This document shows positions 50,379 to 55,500 of a DNA stretch of 64,000 nt, one piece after another. Positions within the stretch are counted from its first letter, which is position 1. Each line of letters opens with the position of its first letter. Source of the DNA: Cynocephalus volans (Eukaryota; Chordata; Mammalia; Dermoptera; Cynocephalidae); assembly GCF_027409185.1 (NCBI RefSeq), contig NC_084469.1:102611835-102675834 (forward strand). The letters are read 5' to 3'. The position numbers were made by a program, and so were the translations under genes. Below the pieces are notes generated by a model, which saw only the letters and a list, made by a program, of their open reading frames with translations, ran no database searches and was not told the origin of the DNA.

Positions 50379-50710
50379 CGCCCATAAGTTGCATTCATTC
50401 CCACGCACCCGCTAGTAAACACTGTCACACGTTTTCCCGCCCTCCCCTCAGCTGTCACACCCACAAATCACCCAGAGGCGGACACTCGCGTCCTCACACG
50501 GCACCGTGGCCCCATGCAACGCGCACGCCCCTCCATGCACGCCCCCCATTCCCGCCTCCACCCTGTCTTTTGGGCCTCCCTGGGTCCTGCACCCGGGTCC
50601 CATGTCCTCCCTCCCGTCTCACCGGCCTGCGTCCAGGGAAGAAGCTGCAGCGAGGCCAGGAGCAGGCAGAGGCCGGCCCGCGGCTGGCCCAGGCCCCGGC
50701 GGCTCCGCAT
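15554..50710 (-). CDS. COL5A3: COL5A3, collagen type V alpha-3 chain, complete gene of 67 coding exons
   Basis: Pro-alpha3(V) is a fibrillar procollagen chain. It assembles with alpha1(V) and alpha2(V) in the secretory pathway and acts in pericellular and fibrillar matrix. I placed 67 coding exons. Every one is bounded by AG and GT (one GC) and keeps the frame, giving 5229 nt and 1742 residues; human COL5A3 is known to have 67 exons and 1745 residues. Order of domains: signal peptide (1 to about 29), TSPN/LamG (30-233), variable acidic/basic region (234-369), short collagenous segment and hinge (370-477), 336 unbroken Gly-X-Y triplets (478-1485), furin-like RRRR (1495-1498), C-propeptide to 1742 ending GPVCFSS. 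N-glycosylation sequons seen: NFS, NLT, NVT, NGT, NFT, NQT. Exon coordinates are in the domain entries. I saw no internal stop or frameshift, so the gene looks functional. Confidence 0.97.
16415..16640. mobile_element. MER5A-like hAT relic with internal 20-bp tandem array (COL5A3 intron 65)
   Basis: CTGTCCAATATAGCAGCCAC and GGCTACTGAGCACGTGAAATGTGGCCAATGC are MER5A-like terminal sequences. Between them a 20-bp unit GTCCAATATGGCAGCCACAT is repeated five times at 16419, 16439, 16468, 16488 and 16508, with a 9-bp partial copy at 16459-16467. The copies are nearly identical, so the expansion is much younger than the element. Confidence 0.7.
17170..17900 (+). repeat. L2 LINE (COL5A3 intron 65)
   Basis: GCATATGCTGTTCCCTCTCTGCCTGGAACACTTTTCC with surrounding CTTCAGATGAGCTGTGACTTTTACCAGGAAGCCTTC is L2 3' sequence. 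The less certain 5' part reaches back to about 17170. Confidence 0.65.
18780..18925 (-). repeat. MIR SINE fragment (COL5A3 intron 64)
   Basis: ACCACCCTATGAGGAAGATAATTTCTCATGTTCCATTTTACAGATGGAAAAACTGAGG is reverse-oriented MIR. Further MIR text in plus orientation lies at 19115-19215 and an L2 3' end at 19370-19475. Confidence 0.65.
20045..20290. repeat. GAGACAGA purine-rich tract, COL5A3 intron 62
   Basis: Imperfect GAGACAGA/GAGAGACAG units on the plus strand. In the COL5A3 transcript it is pyrimidine-rich and lies directly 5' of the exon 63 acceptor (20011-20012). Confidence 0.75.
20542..23725 (-). CDS. COL5A3: COL5A3 exons 52-62: triple helix, C-terminal block
   Basis: Exons: 23672-23725, 23450-23503, 23097-23150, 22843-22896, 22541-22648 (108), 22332-22385, 21816-21869, 21529-21636 (108), 21178-21231, 21060-21095 (36), 20542-20595. 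The 108-bp exon 59 encodes [19 protein letters not shown], a stretch conserved in collagens V and XI. The 36-bp exon 61 is a type V/XI hallmark. Exon 62 ends [12 protein letters not shown] and contains RGDT. This completes 336 consecutive triplets (1008 residues) plus a final GPS in exon 63, close to the 1014-residue norm. Confidence 0.95.
20648..20735. repeat. (CA)n/(CACACG)n microsatellite, COL5A3 intron 61
   Basis: A CA dinucleotide tract with interspersed CG and TG, about 85 bp. In the transcript it is UG-rich and sits 50-140 nt upstream of the exon 62 acceptor. Confidence 0.85.
22070..22250. repeat. Minisatellite, GGTCAGTGTAGACCATCA-like unit, COL5A3 intron 57
   Basis: Degenerate units GTGGTCAGTGTAGACCATCAAGAT recur about six times. 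Confidence 0.7.
23762..23935 (-). repeat. L2 fragment (COL5A3 intron 51)
   Basis: CAGTCATTCACTTATTAAACAAATCAGCTGTACCCAGGAACAGTTCTGG...GGGGACACATTGGTAAACAAAGC is the reverse-oriented L2 3' end. The rest of 23726-24389 holds a short CATTGATT repeat (about 24234-24270) and nothing else I recognise. Confidence 0.55.
24390..28808 (-). CDS. COL5A3: COL5A3 exons 39-51: triple helix, third block
   Basis: Exons: 28701-28808 (108), 28445-28534 (90), 28146-28199, 27457-27564 (108), 27227-27334 (108), 27086-27139, 26518-26571, 25736-25843 (108), 25606-25659, 25380-25433, 25218-25271, 25035-25088, 24390-24497 (108). The Gly-X-Y phase is unbroken. The single 90-bp exon and the 108-bp fused exons sit where other fibrillar collagens have them. 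Intron 45 (25844-26517) is filled with a GGGTTGAGGTTA-like degenerate repeat and a SINE. Confidence 0.95.
25865..26460. repeat. GGGTTGAGGTTAAGG-like degenerate repeat, COL5A3 intron 45
   Basis: G/T-rich units around GGTTGAGGTTAGGGTT fill nearly the whole intron, interrupted by the SINE at 26021. The motif resembles degenerate telomere repeat, but the units are irregular. Confidence 0.7.
26021..26115 (+). mobile_element. tRNA-Ile-derived SINE (COL5A3 intron 45)
   Basis: GGGCTGGTCAGCTCAGTTAGTAAGAGCACAGTGCTGACAACACCAAGG...GTTTGGATCCC...GGCCAGCCTCC with an A-rich tail. The flanks AAGAAAAGAGTTTGGAG and AAGAAGAGGGTTTGAG are a decayed target duplication. It is antisense to COL5A3. Confidence 0.8.
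27838..27885 (+). mobile_element. tRNA-Ile-derived SINE, 3' fragment (COL5A3 intron 41)
   Basis: GAGTTCAGATCCCTATACTGGTCAGCGCCAAAACAAAGG matches the B-box half of the family. A reverse-oriented MIR follows at about 27950-28055. Confidence 0.55.
28933..36276 (-). CDS. COL5A3: COL5A3 exons 25-38: triple helix, second block
   Basis: Exons: 36223-36276, 35953-35997, 35759-35812, 34377-34421, 34215-34268, 33983-34090 (108 bp), 33504-33557, 31074-31127, 30134-30178, 29843-29896, 29674-29718, 29233-29286, 29078-29131, 28933-28986. All are multiples of 9 bp starting with Gly codons, and no triplet is interrupted. The order of charged triplets ([39 protein letters not shown]) parallels alpha1(V) and human alpha3(V). 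The introns hold SINEs (32625, 36089, 36531), L2, MIR, CA-rich tracts and a long minisatellite in intron 27. Confidence 0.95.
29345..29590 (-). repeat. MIR SINE (COL5A3 intron 35)
   Basis: AGCACATATTGAGTGCTTACTGCATGCCAGACATGGG...CATTTTACAGAGGAAGAAAC...AAGTGAGTTGCCCAAGGTCACACAGC, a well-preserved reverse-oriented MIR. Confidence 0.85.
30250..31000. repeat. Degenerate CA-rich sequence, COL5A3 intron 32
   Basis: CACACA/CATGCA-rich imperfect repeat that fills most of the intron. Open frames within it are artefacts. Confidence 0.65.
31240..31690 (+). repeat. L2 LINE 3' half (COL5A3 intron 31)
   Basis: CTCCAGCCACACTGGCCCCCTCAGTGTTCC...GGACCTTTGCACGGGCTGCTCC...ATGTCACCTCCTTAGAGAACCC in canonical L2 order. 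Confidence 0.8.
32093..32325 (+). repeat. MIR SINE (COL5A3 intron 31)
   Basis: TTTGAATCCCAGACCTGCCACTAAACTAGCTGCATGACCCTGGACAAGTGACTTAACCTCTCTGAGC...GTACATAGTAAGTGCTCAAGAAATG, near complete. Confidence 0.85.
32625..32735 (+). mobile_element. tRNA-Ile-derived SINE (COL5A3 intron 31)
   Basis: GGCTGGCCAGTTAGCTCACTCAGTTAGAGCATGGGGTTGACAACACCAAGGTCAAG...TTCAGATCTCCACACTGGCCAGCCACC, then A12. A box and B box are both recognisable. The flanking CAAAACTAA repeats look like a target duplication. Beyond it, 32740-33100 is AT-rich unique sequence. Confidence 0.85.
33125..33370 (-). repeat. MIR SINE (COL5A3 intron 31)
   Basis: GATGAGGTAGATACTACTGGGATCTCCATTTTCCAGGTGAG...CTTGCCCAAGGTCGCAAAGCAGG, reverse-oriented MIR. 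A plus-oriented MIR fragment lies in intron 30 at about 33665-33790. Confidence 0.7.
34760..35560. repeat. Long degenerate minisatellite, CTTGGCTACAACATGACTGAG-like unit, COL5A3 intron 27
   Basis: About 800 bp in which GGCTACAA, TACAACAT and ACTCTG/ACTGAG motifs recur every 20-30 bp. The first copies (GGCTACAAGGCGACTCTG at 34780-34830) are nearly identical; later ones are strongly diverged. Confidence 0.8.
36089..36172 (-). mobile_element. tRNA-Ile-derived SINE (COL5A3 intron 25)
   Basis: On the minus strand: GGCTGGCTGGTTAGCTCGGTTGGTTGGAGGG...ATAAGACCAAGGTCAAGGGTTCAAATCCCCATACCAGCC. It is flanked by a near-perfect 17-bp duplication CCCAAGCCTCTCCCTTC at about 36050-36066 and 36173-36189. Same sense as COL5A3. 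Confidence 0.88.
36530..36655 (+). mobile_element. tRNA-Ile-derived SINE (COL5A3 intron 24)
   Basis: GGCTGGCCGTTTAGCTCAGTTGGCTAGAATGTGG...CAGGGTCAGATCCC with an A-rich tail. The flanking AGTGTGAGAG/AGCGTGAGAG repeats support retrotransposition. It is antisense to COL5A3. Confidence 0.8.
37354..40312 (-). CDS. COL5A3: COL5A3 exons 14-24: start of the main triple helix
   Basis: Exons: 40256-40312, 40108-40161, 39879-39932, 38927-38980, 38787-38840, 38579-38632, 38167-38211, 37974-38027, 37745-37789, 37534-37587, 37354-37398. Exon 14 carries LSMK and then the first triplets, [15 protein letters not shown]. After it every exon is 54 or 45 bp and begins with a whole Gly codon, the classic fibrillar-collagen arrangement. 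Exon 18 ends GQR and exon 19 begins GDF, making an RGDF sequence across the junction. The exon 24 donor is GC (AAG|GCGAGT), so intron 24 is GC-AG. The exon 23 donor GTTTGA is weak. Confidence 0.95.
38981..39878. other. COL5A3 intron 16
   Basis: Contains a reverse-oriented MIR at about 39360-39545 (CATTTAACAGATGGGGAAAGCGAGGC). The rest is unique non-coding sequence. Confidence 0.6.
40488..41874 (-). CDS. COL5A3: COL5A3 exons 9-13: small collagenous domain and NC2 hinge
   Basis: Exons at 41827-41874, 41712-41753, 41348-41410, 40668-40742 and 40488-40571 encode residues 370-473. Exons 9-12 hold an imperfect Gly-X-Y segment ([30 protein letters not shown], then triplets to [10 protein letters not shown]). 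Exon 13 is the non-collagenous hinge [19 protein letters not shown] ending LQQAQ, conserved among collagens V and XI just before the main helix. The lengths (48, 42, 63, 75, 84) follow the type V/XI pattern rather than the 54-bp helix rule. Exon 12 is preceded by a pyrimidine tract of about 440 nt. Confidence 0.94.
40747..41200. repeat. GAGA/GACAGA purine tract of about 450 bp, COL5A3 intron 11
   Basis: (GA)n, GACAGAGA and GGAAAGA units on the plus strand. In the transcript it is an exceptionally long UCUCU/UGUCUC tract that ends at the exon 12 acceptor (40743-40744). Confidence 0.88.
42070..42290 (+). repeat. MIR SINE followed by L2 (COL5A3 intron 8)
   Basis: MIR core at about 42080-42275 (CCAGAGCTGGATCC...TTAAAACAGTGCTTGGCACGTAACAAGCACTCAGGG). 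An L2 copy continues at about 42330-42880 and ends in GGTACTCGATAAATATTTTTTGACTG. Confidence 0.65.
42999..45202 (-). CDS. COL5A3: COL5A3 exons 6-8: variable N-propeptide region with highly basic segment
   Basis: Exons at 45056-45202, 43251-43364 and 42999-43145 encode residues 234-369. Exon 6 is dominated by Lys, Arg and Gly (a run of [17 protein letters not shown] type between RRR and KKKN). This segment is peculiar to the alpha3(V) chain and is reported to bind heparin. Exon 7 is Thr/Pro-rich with an NVT sequon. Exon 8 is acidic ([12 protein letters not shown], then [10 protein letters not shown]-like) and ends WVDFKIFP. All three are whole-codon exons. Intron 6 (43365-45055) carries a SINE and a large minisatellite. 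Confidence 0.93.
43430..43520 (+). mobile_element. tRNA-Ile-derived SINE (COL5A3 intron 6)
   Basis: GCTGGCCGGTTAGCTCACTTGGTTAGAGTGTGGTGCTGATAACGCCAAGGTCAAGGATTCAGATCC is the best match in the window to nuclear tRNA-Ile (AAT). A short A6G7 run follows. Confidence 0.88.
44040..44835. repeat. Degenerate minisatellite, CCAACCAGTGACCCC-like unit, COL5A3 intron 6
   Basis: About 790 bp of 12-18 bp units built on (A/C)AAC(C/T)A(G/A)TGACCCC, more than 40 diverged copies. It has no coding or transposon signature. Confidence 0.8.
45512..47043 (-). CDS. COL5A3: COL5A3 exons 2-5: N-propeptide TSPN/LamG domain
   Basis: Exons at 46885-47043, 46599-46788, 46363-46519 and 45512-45616 encode residues 30-233. 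This is the thrombospondin-N-terminal-like (LamG-fold) domain shared by collagens V and XI. Visible marks: [10 protein letters not shown] at the start, four cysteines (GFCPQ, TDCVP, FQACEQ, PGCDN), NFS and NLT sequons, [10 protein letters not shown], and [16 protein letters not shown] near the end. In type V chains this domain stays on the fibril surface after processing and limits fibril growth. Exon 2 has a NAGNAG acceptor. I use the downstream AG because it aligns with human; the upstream AG (exon start 47046) would add one Ala. Confidence 0.94.
49600..49960. promoter_or_regulatory. COL5A3: Intronic CpG island with AP-1/MARE-like sites
   Basis: CpG-dense, with a (CCCCG)n run at about 49790-49830. 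TGCGTCA (49667-49673) is followed by GCTGAGTCA (49676-49684), close to AP-1/MARE sites. It lies 0.7-1.1 kb downstream of the COL5A3 start codon. Enhancer or alternative-promoter activity is inference. Confidence 0.5.
50339..50385. repeat. (CA)n microsatellite
   Basis: About 20 consecutive CA units with one or two CG interruptions at the right end, in COL5A3 intron 1. Confidence 0.9.
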
Positions 50711-51010
50711 CCCAGCGGGGCCCACGCGCAAGGCGGGGACCGGACGGGGCGGCTGCGGGGCGCGGCGACTCCACGGGCTCGGCGCAGTCACGCTCGGCCG
50801 CCGGCTCCACTCGGGATCGGCAGGAGACTGCCCGAGACCCCGCCCTGGCCTCGCCCTGCGCTCCAGCGCCCGGGCTAGGCGGGGCTCGCCGGAGGGGGGT
50901 GGGGGGGTGACAGCTGGTGGGGGGAGTTGGGAAAGTTTGTGCTGAGCGCTGATTGGCCGGCGCGGGGCGGAGCCCCGGGCCGGGAGCGGGGCCGTTCTTG
51001 CCCTAGTCCG
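50600..51010 (-). promoter_or_regulatory. COL5A3: COL5A3 promoter CpG island with CCAAT box
   Basis: CpG-dense around exon 1. On the minus strand GGCCAATCAGCG (CCAAT at 50956-50952) is a near-ideal NF-Y site about 240 nt upstream of the ATG, with GGGCGG-type boxes next to it at about 50965-50990. I see no TATA box. NF-Y control of the human gene has been reported; its use here is inferred. Confidence 0.7.
50623..50710 (-). CDS. COL5A3: COL5A3 exon 1: signal peptide
   Basis: ATG at 50710 gives [13 protein letters not shown] followed by a leucine-rich core [12 protein letters not shown] and WTQA, closely matching the human pro-alpha3(V) leader. The exon ends one base into a codon, with donor GTGAGA at 50622. 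The frame stays open upstream only through a GTG at 50791, not an ATG, so 50710 is the start. Signal peptidase probably cuts near WTQA. Confidence 0.95.
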
Positions 51011-52534
51011 CAGTGGAGAAGGGTCACTCCCATCCAGCCCTAGAATTCGGGGTCCCAGCCTTACCCCAAACCCTTTCCTCCTAGCAGGCCCCTCAAAGGA
51101 GATCTTAGCCTCATTTAAAGCTCCAGCCTCTGTCTAGGCCCTGGAATTAGGAGGAGGTACAGCTTTACACCAAATCCTTTCTGTCTCGCTCAGGCCCCCA
51201 AATGGGGTCCCAGCCTCACCCCACGTTGTCACCCACCTGCCCAGACCCACAAGAGGAGGTACCAGCCTCACCTCAAAGCCCTCCCTTCAGGTCCCTAAGT
51301 AAGGGGTCCTCATATCACCTCCAGCCTCACCCCAGATCCCAAAATGGAGTTCCCAGACTCACCCCAAATACTCCTCTCTCCACCCAAGTTCCAGAATTCA
51401 GCTTCCTGGCCCACCCCTAAACTCTCACCATAGATTCCAAAATGCAGTTTTTGCTTTCCCTCCAAACTCTCAGTTCTCAAGTAAAGGGTCCCACCTCCAC
51501 CCCTAGCCGTCATGTCCTTCCCCCTCTTCTGGTATCCAAATAAATGCCCTAGCTCCAGTCTCAAATCCTCACACAAGTCCCCATCAGATGAGGGAGTCTG
51601 GCCCTACCCTAAAGCAGGGCACGGCCACCAGGAGGGAAGGGGTGAATTCCTGCCTTTCCTGGGCTGAAGCAGAGGCCCCCACCTTCTACCCCTCACCATG
51701 AAAAGGCCCCAGGGGGTCGGGTAGAGCTTCTGTGTAATTGCACAAGTGCAGACACGCAGGATGTGAAGGAAATTCCCCAGGGAGGAATCAAAGGGGCGGA
51801 TCCTGCACCCTGCACTGTCCCCCAACTGAGAAGGAGACTCGAGGGCAGTGCCTGCTCCCAGCCTCTGGCTCCTCCTCAAACAAAGAGTCTTTGTGTCCCT
51901 GGAGAGGAGCGAGTGGGGCCTCTGGCCTGAGGGGGAGATGGGGGCCCCCCCGGGGTGGGAGACAGGAGAGAGAATCTTCTCTAAGTGGCTCCTCCCTTCT
52001 CTCCAGGGACATCTGAGGCTGAGATATCTCCAACTAAAAGGCTGTCACAAAAGTCCTGCCTTGTCCTGCCTTGCTGAGAAGTTCTTCCTGTAGCCTAACT
52101 CTGTCTTCAGTTCTGCACCCATTCCCTCTTGGAAAGGACCCTGGACCCACACTCTGTAGCCTTCTTTTGCTCTCTCCCTCCAGTCAGAGATTCTTACAGA
52201 CAGTAAGAGAATGTCCCCACTCATCCCTCACACTCACTGAAACTCTCCCTGGCCCTGAATAATTAACAGCCATAATAAAAACAAAAATTTTAAAAAGCAG
52301 TCATAAGCATAGCAGGTGTGGAGAAGAAATTTTTGACAGATAAAGGGAATAGGATGTAAAGAGTTGAAGAGATTCCCCCAGGTACCTCGTCAGAGTCAGT
52401 CCAGAATTGGGGTCTCCCCGGGGCCTTGCAAGGGGTCAGTGGGAGGATGCTTGGGAAGGAGCAGATGAGCCAAGGGTGGATGGCAGAAGTCAGGTGCTGC
52501 CAGCCGAGGTCACGCGTCCAAACAGGGAATCAAC
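51011..52534. other. COL5A3-RDH8 intergenic region
   Basis: 1.5 kb between two divergent genes. Positions 51030-51560 are a loose tandem repeat of about 60-75 bp (GGGGTCCCAGCCTCACCCCAAA-type openings). RDH8 promoter elements must lie in the right half, but I cannot identify a convincing CRX/OTX site. Confidence 0.55.
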
Positions 52535-55500
52535 ATGGCTGCTGCTCCCCGGACTGTGCTGATCTCGGGCTGCTCATCAGGAATTGGCCTGGAGCTCGCA
52601 GTGCAGCTGGCTCGTGACCCCAGGCAACGCTACAAGGGTAAGAGGCCCAGGGCAAGGTAGGGGTGGGCATGACTTCTGGGAACCCTCATCCTACACCATC
52701 TCCTCTAGCCCGTCCCTTCCAGCTGCACTTGCAGGCTTGGGGAGGACCCAAGACACATGGGGGGGGGGGAGTCCCTTTTCCACCTCTCCCTTCACGAATC
52801 ATCCCCTCATCCAACAAATATTTCTTGAGCACCTACTGGGTGCCAGGCACTGTTCTGGGTGCTGGAAACACAGCTGTGATCAAAATAGACAAAAATCTCA
52901 GCCCTGCATAGTGGTGTAGTGGGGGAGGGGAGAGAGAACAGACAATAAACAGATAAAAAGAAATTGTAAGTGAGTGGATGTCTGAAGGTAATAAGCGCTA
53001 AGACACAAAACAAAACAAGGGGACAGTGGTCAAGGGTGGGGGAGGGATATTTTTAGAAGGGCTGGTCTGAGAAACCTTCTCTGAGAAGGTTTCACTTGGG
53101 CATTGCCTAGGATGGAATAATTACCTCCCTGACACTGGCTCCCCTACTTGTCCCCAGATTACTGCTCCAAGATAAGCCTCTTAAGTGCCCATGACCTTGG
53201 GAGTTTGAGGGGGGGCGCCTATAGGGCTAGGGACTTGCCTGTCTATGACTCTGGAGTGAATTGCCCTGACCTGCACCCTAAGCAGTCCTGAGAACCCCTG
53301 ACCCAGAGCAGGCTGGAGTCGAAGTGGGCAAAAGGCTGTTACTTAAGAGGAGGCTGCTGGGGGGATGGCATCATCCCAGTTGGCAGGGCTGCTTCTCCCA
53401 GCCCTCTGCCCTCTGTCTTAGAGACGTACACATCTTTGGGTGTGAGAGTTTGAATTCCTGTGTGCAGGGAAGAACTTGTGTCCCTGTGGACTACTGATGG
53501 TGTTTATGCTAGAGGGTGCATTCTAAATGTTTTGCATCTAGTAAATCATGTAACCCTCACAACGCCCATGTGGGGTGGGTACTATCATTCACCCCACTTC
53601 AGAAATGAGGAAACTGAGGCACAGACTGTCAAAGGTTATTTGCCAATGCCACCCAGCTGGAAGATGACAGAGCTGGGATTTGAACTCAAGCAGCCCAGGC
53701 CCTGGGTCCCTGCTTGTCACTATACTGCATATAGATGCAAGAGGCCATTCATCTGCAATCTGTGAATTACACAGGCCCACAGACAATGAGCAAATGCCGC
53801 AAGGTCTGTGCTTGGGTGACTGTGGGCACATGCATGGAGAGGTATGCAAACTTGTAGATAGAGTGTATCTAGTGAGGCTGAGCTTAAGAACATGATCTTA
53901 GCACAAACACACCTTCAAATCTCAGTTCTAACACTTGTTAGGGGTGGGAGAGTCAAGGAACTTCACCTTGCTGAGTCTCAGTTTGTTCACCTGTATAATG
54001 GGGATAATAACTTTAACCATCTGTTCTAGTTACGATTGCTAAAAAAAAAAAAATCACACTAAAACTTGTGGCATAAAACAACTGCAATCCCTTGTTTTTC
54101 ACTCATGGTTTACAGAGTCATGAATTCAGGAAGGGCTCAGCTAGGCAGGTCTGGCTCAAGGTCAAGGGCTGCAACTAGAACAGTGGGGGCTGGACAGGCA
54201 TCTCTCTCCCTCCCAGTAATCTCAGGGCTTCTCCATATGTCCCTCTGTCTCAGATAGCTTGGTCTTCCTCGCAGCATGGTGGCCTCAGGACACATGAGCT
54301 GCTACATGGTGGCTGAAAGCTTCAGGAGTGATTATTGCAGGAAGCAATGTAGAAGTTGCAACACCTTTTCTGACCGAGATTCAGAAACCACACAGCATCA
54401 CCCCCATTGGTTCCCAGCTAGTCATAAGATTGAGGGGAGGGGAATTAGCCTCTGTATCCTGAGAGAGTGGCAAGATTTCAGGAGAACATATGGGATGGAA
54501 GATATTGTTGCGGTCATCTGTGAAAAATAAGTCAGTGACCTAATTCACAGGGTTCTCGTGAGTTAGAGATAGTGCTTAACACAATGCCTAGCACATAGTA
54601 AGTGTTCAGTAAATTGGGACTTTTGTTGATTATATAAATGTGGCTAGTCACACTGGAGTGTGCAAATATGCACATACATATGTTGGCTCTTGTCTGTATG
54701 CATTTTTTTCTCATGGCAATCTGTGTTATATTTATGTATTCTATTGTCTTATTTACTAGGCTATGAGTTCCATGAAGGTAGAGACTTTATCTTATTTCAT
54801 GTGATAGTGTTAGTATGTAGAATAGGGTATAGTGCATAGTAGATGCTCAATAAATGTTTGTTGGATAAATGAATGAATGGATGGTGGGTGGGTGGATGTA
54901 GAGATGGATGAATGGTGGACTAATGGGTAAGTAGATTTGTGAATGAATAGATGGAGGGATGGATGAATAGGTGGGTGGAAGGGTGGGTGGATGAATGGAT
55001 GGATGACAGGGTGGGTGGACGGGTAAGTGGATGGATAGATAAATGGATAGATGAATAGGTAGGTGGATGTGTAAGTGGATGTGTGGATGAATAGATGGAT
55101 GGATGGATGAATGGGTGGGTGGGTAAGTGGATGGATAGATGGATGGATGGACGAGTGGGTAGGGAGGTGCATGGATAGATGTGGGTACATGTAAATGTGT
55201 GAACACAGGTGTGCATTTGTTGAGTGTGTCATGAATGTGAGTGTTAAACTTGTGGGTCTTCTTCCCTCTGTGGCTGCTCATGCAAAGTCACAAAAATATG
55301 CAAGCCCACACAGAGAAAAGGAGCCCAATGCCTGTCCCAGCTCTGCTCTCTGCCCCCAGTGGTGGCCACCATGAGGGACCTGGGAAAGAAGGGACCACTG
55401 GAGGCAGCTGCTGGGGAGGTCCTGGGGCAGACCCTCACCGTGGCCCAGCTGGACGTGTGCAGCGATGAGTCAGTGGCCCAGTGTCTCAGCAGCATCCAGG

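Larger units (their letters stand above)
47044..50622 (-). other. COL5A3: COL5A3 intron 1
   Basis: 3.6 kb. Pyrimidine-rich CTCTGACCTCC text fills 47450-47700 and CT-rich text 48110-48270. TG-rich simple sequence lies at 48850-49480, a CpG island at 49600-49960 and a (CA)n microsatellite at 50339-50385. No additional exon was seen. Confidence 0.7.

Noticed and set aside
50711-50791. In-frame upstream extension of COL5A3 exon 1 (27 codons)
   Set aside because: It would start at GTG. The ATG at 50710 matches the human start and gives a proper signal peptide.
54810-55281. His/Pro/Ser/Ile repeat protein on the minus strand
   Set aside because: Translation of the TGGA microsatellite in RDH8 intron 1.
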